This document shows positions 11,600 to 22,832 of a DNA stretch of 64,000 nt, in pieces. Numbering within the stretch: the first letter of the stretch is position 1; each line of letters begins with the position of its first letter. The stretch spans positions 44,863,501 to 44,927,500 of the forward strand of contig CM065380.1 of NCBI GenBank assembly GCA_033060915.1. The letters run 5' to 3'. Origin of the DNA: Euryodendron excelsum (taxonomy: Eukaryota > Streptophyta > Magnoliopsida > Ericales > Pentaphylacaceae). Both the position numbers and the translations under genes were made by a program. A model generated the notes under the pieces. The model searched no databases. It saw only the letters and a list, made by a program, of their open reading frames with translations, and was not told where the DNA came from.

Positions 11600-13262
11600 T
11601 CAGTAGAATGAGGGCAGTAATTATATCAAGTATAAATAATAGGGATGTCTCAGTGCATCATTGCCGTCTCCCCTTTGGGCAGAGAGTGCAACATGCTATA
11701 AGGTCCCTCCCAGCCAGCCACCATATGAGATTGCCCAAGCACTTGAAAAAATAGTCCCCTTTGGGCAGACATGTATTTCAAAAGTTAGGCACTCTCGGAT
11801 CAGCTGCTGAATCACATCCCTGTCATTAAAGCACACAATAACCCCCTTTGGGCAGGCGATTGTATGCAATAACACAATGGACACAGTCATATACCATATG
11901 CAAGAAAATCAGATTTAATGAGTGTACCCCTTTGGGCAGTAGCACCCATTTCAATCCAAAGTTCTTGTCATGACACTACTTGATGTAAAAGTGCCCTGTA
12001 TCACATCCAAGCATATCAAAAATGCTTGCAATCACATCCTTATGGGTACATAGCCAAAAGTACCCAGTGATCATATATGTATTGCCTAAGCCATGTAATA
12101 AAATCATATTTTGCACTTTTCAATATAAAAATGACGATTTTAGGCACCTAAAAGGAATTACGGGAGAGAGTATAGTTTTTAGGGACCTAAGTAGGGAGAG
12201 TACACACTACCAATAGATTCAAAAGGTTGAAAAAAAGTTATCTATAGAAAATTACCCAAGATGAACACACGGTTTTCAGGAAAATGCAAAAAAATTCCCT
12301 AAAATGAGCCAAAAACGAACTCTAAATAGCAATTATTATTTTATGTATCAAACCAGAGAGAGTACAATATTCCATGATGTTTAAAGAGTTGAAAACATGT
12401 TACCTATAAAAAATCTTCAAAAATTGCGCACGGTTTGTGAGAAAATGCAAAAAAATACACTTTTTTAGCCTTAAAAAATACCAAACAGTCCCTAAAAATT
12501 TTGGAAAAATAATATTTAGAATCTTCAATCCAAAAGAAACATTTTTTGTTTTTTGACTGACCCCAAAATATGTCTCACGCGCCCACACTCTCCATAGGCC
12601 GAGAGTGGGCTTTGTTTGGCCTCCCTTGACCCATCTGGGTCATCTTCCTTACCCGCCGGGTCAAACCCAACCCGGATTTCTGCAAAACAGACCCGGTTCG
12701 CTGGAAATCGATTTTCAGCCCGATTTTCACCCCAAATTCGACATTTCAAGCAAGATTTTTGCTATTTTACTACACATACAAGGTCTCTAAACATCAATAA
12801 ACATGTTTATGATAATTTTAAGGTGAAAAACGCATGATTTTAGGGTTTCCAAGAACCCTAAATTCGGCCATGGCGGCTAGGGTTTCAAAACTCAATTTTT
12901 CTTGTACAAAACTTATACTAACAGATTCGTATGCCATACAGTAACAAGAATATATAATATATCGCAAGGATATGCATGAAAAACATCATATTCAATAATT
13001 TTACAAGAAATTTCAAGTTTTTCACCCAAAACTTTAAAAAATCATAACTTTCTCAACGAATAGAGTTAAGTTACAATCTTTATATCAAAATGTTCGTTGT
13101 TCAAAGAGGAACAAAAGCCCCTTATTAATTTTTTGAAAAGAAGTCATCTATTGTTCGGATTAAATCATGCAAGATTCGGGTTTAACAACTCATAATCGAG
13201 TTTAACAAGTTTAAATCACACAATAAGTCCCTAATCCACATATATTAGGCTCTGATACCACA
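11600..13262 (-). other. Copia untranslated leader with an 86-bp periodic motif
   Basis: The leader between the 5' LTR and gag is non-coding. Four copies of 'cccctttgggcag' lie at 11670-11682, 11756-11768, 11843-11855 and 11927-11939, spaced 86, 87 and 84 bp. The rest of each period is not well conserved by eye. The GC-rich segment 12540-12740 stands out from the AT-rich surroundings. No open frame of interest was seen. Confidence 0.8.
13249..13260 (-). other. Copia primer-binding site (initiator tRNA-Met)
   Basis: On the minus strand, two bases inside the 5' LTR, the sequence is 'TGGTATCAGAGC'. This is the usual plant copia site complementary to the 3' end of initiator tRNA-Met. Confidence 0.93.
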
Positions 13263-13741
13263 TGTAAACTTCAAAACAGATCATAATGTTGACCTAGATT
13301 ATATGCGAATATAGGAACTTAACAGGAAATAAAACTGAATGCGGAAACTTACCTGTTTGCTCCATGGTTTCACGAATCTCTTTGGAGCGGCGATTAATCT
13401 CGAACAAGGCTTCTTGGAGGCTGGTCTTCCTTTCTGTACCCACTACTGTATGACGGAATTTTATAGAAAGCTGTCTGATGATTGTGGGAAGAGAGGGGAC
13501 CTAGCCTCTATATATATAGGAAACCCTAGCCACATTGGGCCCTTCCATAAAAGGCTCAATTGGCTAATTAGGCCCACACTAATTACCGTCAGCTCACATT
13601 GATAATAGATGCACACTAGCCCATGTATAATAGATCACAACCTTATTGAGCTTACCATGTTTGTCTCATCTAGACTTGGGTCCAACCCGTGTTTAGAAAA
13701 CACCCACAAATAATGTAGGCTCAATCAAGAATAATCTAACA
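13263..13741 (-). repeat. Copia 5' LTR
   Basis: It is a 479-bp partner of 6341-6819 with the same ends and no indel between them. The TATA-like run is at 13506-13519. The primer-binding site follows directly at 13249-13260. Confidence 0.95.
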
Positions 13742-13911
13742 ATTTGTTCTCAAATGGTGGGATATTTTGCTCCTTGGCACCTTTGTTTATAGAAACACAT
13801 TTGTTACATTTGCACTAACTTTCAAAATGGGACTTGCCAAACACAAATATTTTCATTCATGAGGCAACAACTGTAGTATAAGTTACTATAGTATATTTTT
13901 CTGTCTCTCTC
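13742..13911 (+). repeat. Duplicated LRR-RLP 5' flank, copy B middle part
   Basis: It continues copy B after the copia insertion, with 'ggatattttgctccttggc', 'caaaatgggacttgcc' and 'gaggcaac' in the same order as at 1450-1900, and an empty SINE site. It ends where the gypsy LTR begins (13912). Copy B resumes near 31190. Confidence 0.8.
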
Positions 13912-14460
13912 TCCCCCCTAATCAAGGGTCAATAATACCTTGTTAAGATGAGTGGACTGCACATGTCACTAACCTGCGAATGTCACTTGGTAACAATCTC
14001 AAAGAAGTGTATCTTATAAAGCATTTGAAAATATCATTAATATAAAACTATCATTTACTTATCATATAAATGCATAAAGAGAACTACTAAAACAAACTCT
14101 CAAATATTTACAAGATGGAGATATAAATAAATTCCAAAATATTTTTCACCAAAGTGTACAACATGTACAAAATCTACAACCTAAACTAGTAGAGCTTCTC
14201 AAAGCTCAGCAACTCAACACCAAAAGCAGTGGGCTGGACATTATCATCTAATCCTGCAAAACAACCTGTGTGGGTATGAGCTTCTTGTCACCTCTCTCAC
14301 TAAGATAATCAAACTCATAAAAAATGAATATTAAATAAACACTTAACTAATCACTAATAGATAATCCACATTTCAATAATATGTAATTATACACCTATCT
14401 CCATCATTAATAAGAAATGTCTTATATAATGCAATGTCTGATATCATCACATATGCACAC
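13912..14460 (-). repeat. Gypsy 3' LTR, U5-side remnant
   Basis: It is similar throughout to 29102-29650 (shared 'ttacaagatggagat' and 'cctaaactagtagagct'). Homology stops abruptly near 14460, where integrase coding sequence begins, so the U3 side is missing. Divergence from the partner is much larger than for the copia LTRs. Confidence 0.85.
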
Positions 14461-15836
14461 CTAAGTACACAAGCCCTCAACATATCTTCCAAAGTCTGAA
14501 TAGTCCTCTCTGACTATCCATCTGTTTGAGGATGAAATGTTATTCTGAATTTCAGTGTTGTACCCATAACTTGTTATAAACTAGGCTAAAATCTTGAAGT
14601 AAATTTTTGGTCCATGTAACTTGCTATAAACTATTGGCTATAATAGATACTGGTGCACCTTGTAATTTGATAATCTCCCCCACTACAATCTAGCATATCT
14701 ATTAATAGTGTAGGTAGCCTTAACTGGCAATAAATAATCTGATTTAGTCAACCTGTCAACAATCACCCAAATGGAATCAAATCCACCTTAGGCCCTTGGT
14801 AATCTCACCACAATCCATAGTGGTGTGCTCCCACTTTCATTGTGGAATAGGGAGAGATTGTAGTAGTCTTGCTGGTTTTTGACATTCCGCCTTTACCTGT
14901 TGACAAGTCAAACAATTTGCGACAAACTTTGCAATTTCTTTCTTTATACTATACCACTAGTAGACTTCTTGAAGATCTCGATACATATTAATACTCCCCG
15001 AAAGCATATCATATGAGGATTGATGCGTTTCTTCTAGAATCTCATTCTTTAAAGCTTGATTATTTGGTACATAAACACGAGTCCCAAACATCAAGGTACC
15101 ATCTTCATGGATAGAAAATTTCTGTAGTTGTGGATCTTGAGATTGTAACTCCCGAATTTGATTAATTAACAAAGGTCTAACTCGGAATTGTGTTAGCAAA
15201 GCATTAGCTCCCACAATTACAAACTCTACTCCCAAAGAAGTTAATTATGCAAAAATTTTTGCTCGGTGACATTGAATACATGCTTATCTTCCTGAAAACT
15301 TTTGACTTAATGCATCAACTATTACATTGGCTATTTCTGGATGATAATAGATGACACATTCGTAATCTTTAATCAACTACATCCATTATCGCTGTCTAAA
15401 ATTCAAATCCCTATGAGTAAATAAATATTTTAAACTTTGATGATCTGTAAATATCTCACAAGGATAACCATATAAATAGTGTCTCCAAAATTTCAAAGCA
15501 AACACTATTGCCGCCAACTCCAAGTCATGAATAGGATAATTCCTTCCATTAGTTTTCAACTGTCTGAAAGCATAAACAACATCCCTACCTCTTTGCATCA
15601 ATACACAACCAAGGCCTTGATGTGACACATCACTATATATCACAAAATATCCTTTCCCTGAAGGATTGGTCAACACTAGAGTTGTAGTCAGCTTAATCTT
15701 TAATTCTTGAAAATTGCACTCACAATAATCAGTCCATTTAAAAATTACGTTATTTTGTGTCAATCTAGTTAATAGAACAACAATAGATGAAAATCCCTAA
15801 ATAAATCTTCTATAATTTTCAGGTAATCCTAAGAAA
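14461..15836 (-). pseudogene. Gypsy pol 3' part: RNase H and integrase relic
   Basis: On the minus strand, the RNase H region at 15763-15386 includes '[17 protein letters not shown]' and '[11 protein letters not shown]'. The spacer 15235-14957 follows. Then come integrase zinc-finger remnants ('CLTCQQVKAE') and the end 'ERTIQTLEDMLRAC' near 14461-14510. Stops and frame changes are frequent. The N-terminal side, 'LGLPENYRRFI', lies directly against the CACTA left end, and its upstream continuation is found at 26448 and beyond. The piece is therefore the downstream half of an interrupted gene. Confidence 0.88.
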
Positions 15837-16154
15837 CACTACAAGAAAAAATACATTTCGCGACTAATTGTTGCGACCATATTGTGGGTAGTCACCAATA
15901 GTTACATGTCTAATGACTAAATAATAATTTGGTCACCATTATTAACATTTTAGCGACCATGGCTTTTTAGTGGCTAATAGTTATAGTTTTCGGCGACTAA
16001 CTTGGTGCATTGTTGCCAAAAGTTGAACATTAGATGATTAAGTTTTTTGTTGTTGCCAAAAGTTGAACATTAGGTGACTAAGTTTTTTGTTGTTGCCAAA
16101 TGTTTAACATTTGCGACTGAAGTTTGGTTGCAATCTAAAATTTGATGAAAATTT

Positions 16155-16616
16155 ATTTTGTCCAAATAAATCATTCTCGGTTGGTTCTGTAGGTCAGGAA
16201 ATCTTTGCAGCTTGCAACAAGCCATTTTTAAAGTGTTGAGCTGGGGAAAAGAAGATAACCTAGACTTGCTTTCACTGGCATTAACTGTCAATTAAATTGT
16301 TGTATGAAAGCTTGATTGTTGTAAGATTTTGTAGCCCTAGGATCACATCTAGCTCTATGATACCACTGAAGTTGTTAAAAGAAAGTACGAAGATATTTAA
16401 CCTTTTAATTTCAAAAAAAGATGTGAGAATAGGCCCTTCTAGTTTGTTACTACTCAAATCCAATGTATCCAATGGAGGCAATGATTCATTTGAAAATCTA
16501 GTAACTTGACCACGAAATTGGTTATTAGAAAGCTGAATTTTCCGCAGTGATGGGAGGGAAAATAGTGACAAGGGAATACTCTCATTGAATGAAATATAAA
16601 ACATGTCAATTCTCAA
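16155..16616 (-). pseudogene. LRR-RLP (Ve1/Cf-like) gene fragment captured in CACTA
   Basis: The minus strand encodes LRR sequence: 'FNESIPLSLFSLPSLRKI', 'LDTLDLSSNKLEGPI' and 'LQNLTTIKLSYNN'. After a one-base shift near 16285 it continues as 'SSFPQLNTLKMACCKLQRFP'. This spacing and wording is typical of Verticillium-receptor Ve1 and Cf-type RLPs, not of the RLP2/3-like genes flanking the TE nest. The similarity ends near 16155 in CACTA subterminal sequence and near 16590 on the other side. It covers about 440 bp, roughly five repeats, with no start or membrane segment. The likely origin is transduplication by the CACTA element. Confidence 0.85.
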
Positions 16617-16619
16617 TTA

Positions 16620-17558
16620 ACCATACATCTTTCTCATTAATTAATGAGTGAGTTGCAAATAAATAAGTTTTCAAGTAAGGTTGGGCTTCTTATAGCATGC
16701 GTACGGAAAGTAATCTCATCCCAATCACCAATTTAAATATATTTAGTTTCATGCTAACTATAAGAAGTCGAATAAAATGAAGGAACTTGGAACTTTGAAG
16801 TAACTTAAGGCAAACGTATCCCATTTGCATTCAATTGGTATACTATCATTTGATGAATGAAGCCCACATGGCTTTTAATTTCAACAAAAACAAATAAAAG
16901 ATGGCTCATATTTACAATTTACATAAACTGTCAGTAGCGCGCGATTGCGGGATCAACCGTGTGATGGCGCGCTTCCATAGTGAACTGCACTGAACTCTCT
17001 GTGCTATTAGCGCGCTATTATCCTGCCATAGCGTGCTCCATTTTGTGAGATAATAAATTATCTCCCCCTATATTGAAACTCTCTTCCCCCTAAACATTCA
17101 CCTTACTTAACAGGTTAATAAAGTAAATACAATCCATCAAAATACAAACATGTTCAATAACATATTAACAATCCCAAAATATACCACAAAAGAAACATGA
17201 ATCATTATTTAAACCATAATATATATCATCCAAACCAAATTGTCAAAACAAATCCGTCCAACAACATAACTAAAACTAAAAAGATCAAAACAACCAACCA
17301 CACTATCACCACCACACAACCAAGCTACTACCTTAAAAAACAATTACCAAGCTAATCTCCTCCTTTTTAGCACAAAATCACTGAGAAGCAGGAGGAGATG
17401 GTGGAGGAGGTATGTGATCGTCTTGAATATAGGTGATCACAGAATCCATTATGGCTTCCACATGCATTCACTGTTACATCATGTCGATTTTATGCAAGGT
17501 TTACATCAAAGTCATCAAACTCTTCTTCATCATTTGGATTCTTTACTAGTTCATCTTC
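16620..17558. other. CACTA internal non-coding with GCGC-rich patch
   Basis: No gene is seen. A GC-rich patch (16932-17040) with several GCGC tetramers stands in AT-rich DNA. It contains 'ctctctgtgctattagcgcg' (16995-17014), which recurs exactly at 22551-22570 inside the same element. Confidence 0.6.
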
Positions 17559-20085
17559 CTAATCATGACGGAATGCCTCTTCTTCACCATCTTCTGCTTG
17601 CTGAATCTTGGATTGTAAAATTGCCTCCTCGCTAATAACTTCTAGATCAACATCAGTCCTAAGAAAATCATTGGTAATGGGATCTTCAAGGATAATTGGT
17701 GCAATCTCGGTGCTCGTTTCTTGTTGGAACACATCAACATGATCATTTGTTTGATTGATTTCATCTTTCTCTGGCACATCCCATATTCCTCGATGTTGGA
17801 ATCGTTCTACAACTTTCCAATCTTTCTTGATTGACGTCTTATACTTGGTATCATTGACGTAGAAAACTTGCTGGACTTGATTTGGTAACGCAAATGGATC
17901 ATTCTTGTACCATCTACTTTTGACATCAATACTTATGGCATGTTCATCTATCCGACAAGTCTTGTTGGTACCAGTATTGAACCATTCACATTGGAACAAA
18001 ATAACTCAATATTCAAACAAATACGTCATTTCCCACACTTTGATCAATTTATCGTAGAAATTCGTTAAGTCGCTTGGGTGATTTCCTTCCACTACCACAC
18101 CACTATTCTGACTTATATGGCGACTGTCGCGGTCGACGGTATGAAATCGCATTCCATTACAAATACACCCTGAATATGTCCTTACTATTGGACCCGGACC
18201 GTTGGCCAATGACCATAATTCATCTGTTGCTTTTGGGGCCTTATCTTTTCTTAATTGATTCATCTACACAAACAACGTAAATATTGTTAATTTTAGTATA
18301 TCATTATCTTCACGTGCACAAGTAACTAGGACTTACTTCTTGTTTGAACCAATTTGAAAATTCTTTTTTTTGTTGCTTTTTGATGTATTCTGCATTTTTA
18401 TTTCCAAGCAAACTGCTGTATTTCCTAATCGATCAATATACTTTCTTAATTACGAATACATAAATATAATCATATGTAAGAAATGAAATTAAGAACGTCA
18501 AAGAAAACGTACTGTAGATAAGGTTCCACTTCTGAACAATTGAATAAGATAAACCAGTGTGCCATTTCACGTTCTGTAGTGGGCACAGCCAGTGCCCTTG
18601 TAATCAAGCCAAACGGACGAGCAATTTGAGAAAATACTACTAACCCAGGACCATGCTCACTGCCATCATCGTTCCTTTCTTGTTGGTTAAAAATAGTTTC
18701 TATTCCGTCAAGATACCTAGAACAGAAAGTAGTACACTCTTTGGAAAGGTACGCCTTTGCAATCGAACCTTCTGGATGAGCTTTATTGGCAACAAACCCT
18801 TTTAACATCCCAAGTAGCCTACAGATGAGACAATGAAAATTTTTCAAGAGGAAATTAGGCTTTCAAATCATCAAGAACATGCTCAGTCTAGGCAGCATAA
18901 TATGATATCACACAGTATTATGTTTTTCAATGACGTAATTACCTTTCAATTGGATACATCCATCGATATTGCACTGGTCCTCCAAGCTTAATTTCACGAG
19001 GTAAATGAACAACCAAGTGCACCATGACATCAAAGAAAGTTGGAGAAAATATATTTTCAAGCTTGCAAAGTACGAGGATGATATGGCCCTCTAGCTTCTC
19101 TACATCATCTACCCTCAATGTTTTTTAGTACAATTGCTGAAAAAAATTACCTAACTCAAATAGCACGATACTAATTTCCTTAGTAACATAACTGTGCATC
19201 CCAATCGGAAGAAGTCGCTGCAAAAGGACATGGCAATCATGAGTTTTAAGGCCAGACAACTTACCTCCTTGAGTGCTCACAGAGTTAGAGATGTTTGCTG
19301 CATAACCATTAGGGTACTTGATTAACTTTAAAAAATCATAAAAGCCTTGTCTCCCAATAGGGGACAGTGTGTACAATACTGGAGGCTTCTCAAAAGACCC
19401 ATCATCACGCTTCTTGAGGTGTAACTTCTTACGTATATTCAGGTTTTCTAAATCTAAGCGTGCCTTTTCTGTATCCTTATTCATATCGTCTATGCCCAAT
19501 AACGTCCCAAGCAGATTATCACATATATTCTTCTCTATATACATGACATCGAGGTTGTGTCGAAGCTGGAGGGTTTTGCAATATGGTAACTCAAACATAA
19601 TACTTCTCTTCGTCCAATTTAAAATTGAATGCTCATCTCTTTGTCTTTTCCTATAACTTGGATGCTTTCCAAATGCCTTGTAAGTCCCTGAATCAATTTG
19701 CTCCAAAATTTGTTCGCCTAACATCTCCATAGGCCTTGATCGATTCTCCATCTCACCATTAAACAGCTTACTCCTTTGCCAACTATGATTTTCAGGCAAG
19801 AAGCGACGAGCTCCCATGTACCCTATCTTGCTTATCAAACCCTGCAATGAATTGTCCTCATTACAGATATGACAAGCCAAATAACCTTTTGTAGTCCAAC
19901 CAGACATGTTTCCATATGCAGGGAAGTCATTAATTGTCTACATTACGGCTGCATGCATTAGAAACCTTTGCCCTTTCGAAGCATCATATGCTTGAACCCC
20001 ATTCACCCACAATTCTTTCAGCTCGCTAATAAGTGGTTGCAAGTAAACATCAATATCTCTTCCAGGGGACAATATGATGCAGAGG
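17559..20085 (-). pseudogene. TNP2-type CACTA transposase, 5'-truncated
   Basis: Read on the minus strand, it starts in the middle of the transposase core with 'SPGRDIDVYLQPLISELKEL' (about 20075-20015). It continues through 'TINDFPAYGNMSGWTTKGY' and 'CHICNEDNS', then the DUF4218-like block ('EGSIAKAYLSKECTTFCSRY', 18470-18847). Next come 'RTYSGCICNGMRFHT' (18263-18006) and a DUF4216-like C-terminus with 'WYKNDPFALPNQVQQVFYV' (17999-17559). This is the domain order of plant TNP2 proteins. A TAG at 19938-19940 sits where the family has Trp. The first half of the protein is missing upstream of about 20085. Introns separate the blocks. Role in the family: cuts the element ends. Confidence 0.9.
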
Positions 20086-22832
20086 CTATTAAGAGAACAA
20101 GAAAATACACTCTAATCCGTTGATTCATCACGAATACCGGATTCAAAGTCGTCCTACAACCTATGGATTCACCACGAATGCTAGGTTCTAGGGCATCAAA
20201 CACTCGTTGATTTTCGTAGAAAATACCTAATGATTGGAAAAGTGCCAAAACGCACACAAATTTTATTAATCATCAAAACTGCTGAAAATGTCTTAAACAA
20301 GAACATAAATAGGCGGCACAAAACCGGGTTAAAAGGAAAACTGACAAAAAAACCCACAAAAACAAGCCCAAAACACAAAGTAGTCCCAAAACCATATTTA
20401 GAAGCATTTTTTTGCGATTTCCTAGTCCCAAAACCATAATCCAACACTAATCAATTTAGGGCAATGATTTCCTTTTTACATAAAAAATAAAGAAAAAAAT
20501 GAATAAGAAAAGTAATAAAATCCAACTACTGAAGTATTGAATGCAATGATGAACTCCTAGTGAAAAGAAAAATGAAAGGAAAAATGAATAAGAAACAGAA
20601 AAATTCCAATTACTCAAAAATTCCTTGGCTCTTCCTCAACTTTTAAACTTCTGCTCAAGTTTCATGACTCTTTCTCCACTCTTAAACTTTCAAAAGTTCT
20701 TTAGTTCTTTTCAACTTCTCCAAAGGATGATAATTTGTTTTGAACTTTAGTAAATAACAAATCAAAATAGAGGCTTCATTAGACAAAGAGAATACAATGA
20801 TAAATTTACCAATAGTATCCAAAAAAATTAAAGATTAGTAAATTACACAAAAGCCATAAAGATACCCAAAAAAAAACAAAACAAAGGACAACTGAATTCA
20901 CGATAATCATGCATACAAGAAAAATATGAGATGAAATATAGAGATTAATCAGTAGAATGAGAACTATAGAGATTTAATGTGATCGCCTGCTAGAGATGAG
21001 CAAAAGCGATATAATATTATAACATATGTGCACAGTTTTGTTTTGAAAAGTTTTCTTAATGTGAGATTTTAGGAATTAGGTACAGATTTTAGAAAGAGGA
21101 TCTATTAAGGATTTATTGACCAATCAATATTATCACTCAACTTTTTTGAAGTTTTAAATGTTTAAAAAAAATCAAAACAGAGAGAGAATGCATGTGTGGA
21201 TTTTTCTTGAATATTTTCTTAATCAATAAATTTTAGGAGTTAAAGAGAGATTTTAGGAATTTTGTTTTTCAAATCCTAAATAAGTTTTTGACCAATTAGG
21301 TTTTAAAACTCTAACCTTTTTGCCACATGGCTTCATCATATTTCAGAATTTTTAGAAAATTAGCATTGAGCTTTTAGAGGCCTCACAATCTCCGCCACTA
21401 CATTCTTATATATATAAGTATAGATTAGCAACAAAAGTGGTAATTAGTGCATAACGTATTAGCAATGGATACCTCTTCATGGGGCTGTTGTATTTGGGTT
21501 GCTTATTTTTCTAAATACAAAATTTACCATGAAAATTAAAAAAATGTACATTTAAATTTTTAATATAAATTTGAAAAATAAATACTTGCTATAATTTTAT
21601 TTGACTATGTATTTTAGAATACATAAATTTTAAGTGGAACAAAGTTACTATTAATTGGCGTCACTAAGCAAATTATTTATCATACTATTCCACGAATTAA
21701 TGATTTCTCTCTATTTGAGTTAGTTTTATCTCTTATAAGTTAATGCTATTTCTTTTTATTTAATTTTTTTAATTTATTAATACAATTAGAATTCAATTAC
21801 ATAAAACCCTTTATATTTTGGGTTGATTAATTTTTTATATGGTTTCACATAAATCATTACAACTAAATAAAAAATAAATAAAGATACAAGGAGTTGATTG
21901 GAATTAATTTATTAAATTAATATTATAATTGGTACGAGTCAAAATAGTCTCGTCTGTATTTAGAATTAAAAAAAAACTCTAAATCTAATTTATAAAATAT
22001 AAGGAATATGGAAAAAATTTGTTTCCCAAATTTCCCTCCAAAAAAAATGGAGCAATACTTCTCACGTTTATTTTCCTTAGCTTTGTCAGTCCCTGTAAAC
22101 CCTTCTATCAAACTTAATCAAAACAAAACAATCTCTCTTCTCTATTCTCTCTCTCCCACAATCTTGTATGTCTGGCTACATATAGAGAGAAGAACAATTT
22201 CAATCCGTTTCTCTCTTCCTCCTCCTCAGGTACGATGCTTCTTATGGTTTGCAATCTGATTATTTAAGCTTAGATTATTTGTTAATTCGATTCATAGGAA
22301 ACCCTAGTTAGATGCTTTAAATTTGTTGCTTTGATTTGGTGTTATCAATTTCTAGGCTGATTTGCCCATAACGAGAGCCTCTCAACGCCAATCTCTAACC
22401 CTGAATACGACCTATCTCCTTCTCGCACGATTTGTAATTTTGTGTTCATGACTAGGCCAAGTAACCCGTTAGAGCGCGAGATGGCGAGGTCTAGTGTGCA
22501 ATGGCGAGCTCTATCAAGCGATCGCGCGATCCTTCGTCTTGTGAAATAACCTCTCTGTGCTATTAGCGCGCCATCGTAGGATCCCCAATCTGTTATATAT
22601 GCACTTTTTTGACCTCTCTGTTTTCAGCTGCCACGAATATAGCTACATTTATATATGTATATGGCATTGTGAGAGGATATAAAGGTAAGATTGGTGTTGG
22701 ATAACGGAGGAGTTGCACCTGTGCATACTAGTACATCTTTTTGCTACAATATATATTGAAACATGCTGTCATTAATTCTACATCAATACATAATGCATTT
22801 AGTTTATCATATTAATTACTTTTGAACATTTC
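20086..22832. other. CACTA central non-coding region between divergent genes
   Basis: AT-rich sequence lies between the TNP2 relic (minus) and the plus-strand gene. The TNP2 5' half should lie near 20100-21000 but is replaced by unrelated AT-rich sequence. The stretch 22120-22260 is pyrimidine-rich with 'ctctctctcccac' and may be the 5' leader of the plus-strand gene. A GC-rich patch at 22470-22590 shares a 21-bp segment with 16995-17015. No further gene is recognised. Confidence 0.55.

Larger units (their letters stand above)
6341..13741 (-). mobile_element. Ty1/copia LTR retrotransposon, full length but defective
   Basis: The element is 7.4 kb with two 479-bp LTRs. It is flanked by the perfect 5-bp target duplication 'atttg' (6336-6340 and 13742-13746). 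Going along the minus strand it has the 5' LTR (13263-13741), a primer-binding site, a leader of about 1.7 kb, gag, protease, integrase, reverse transcriptase and RNase H, a polypurine tract and the 3' LTR (6341-6819). The gag-to-integrase-to-reverse-transcriptase order is the copia order. It sits within copy B of the duplicated receptor flank. The reading frame carries several stops and lost catalytic residues, so it is not autonomous. I did not assign a lineage. Confidence 0.96.
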
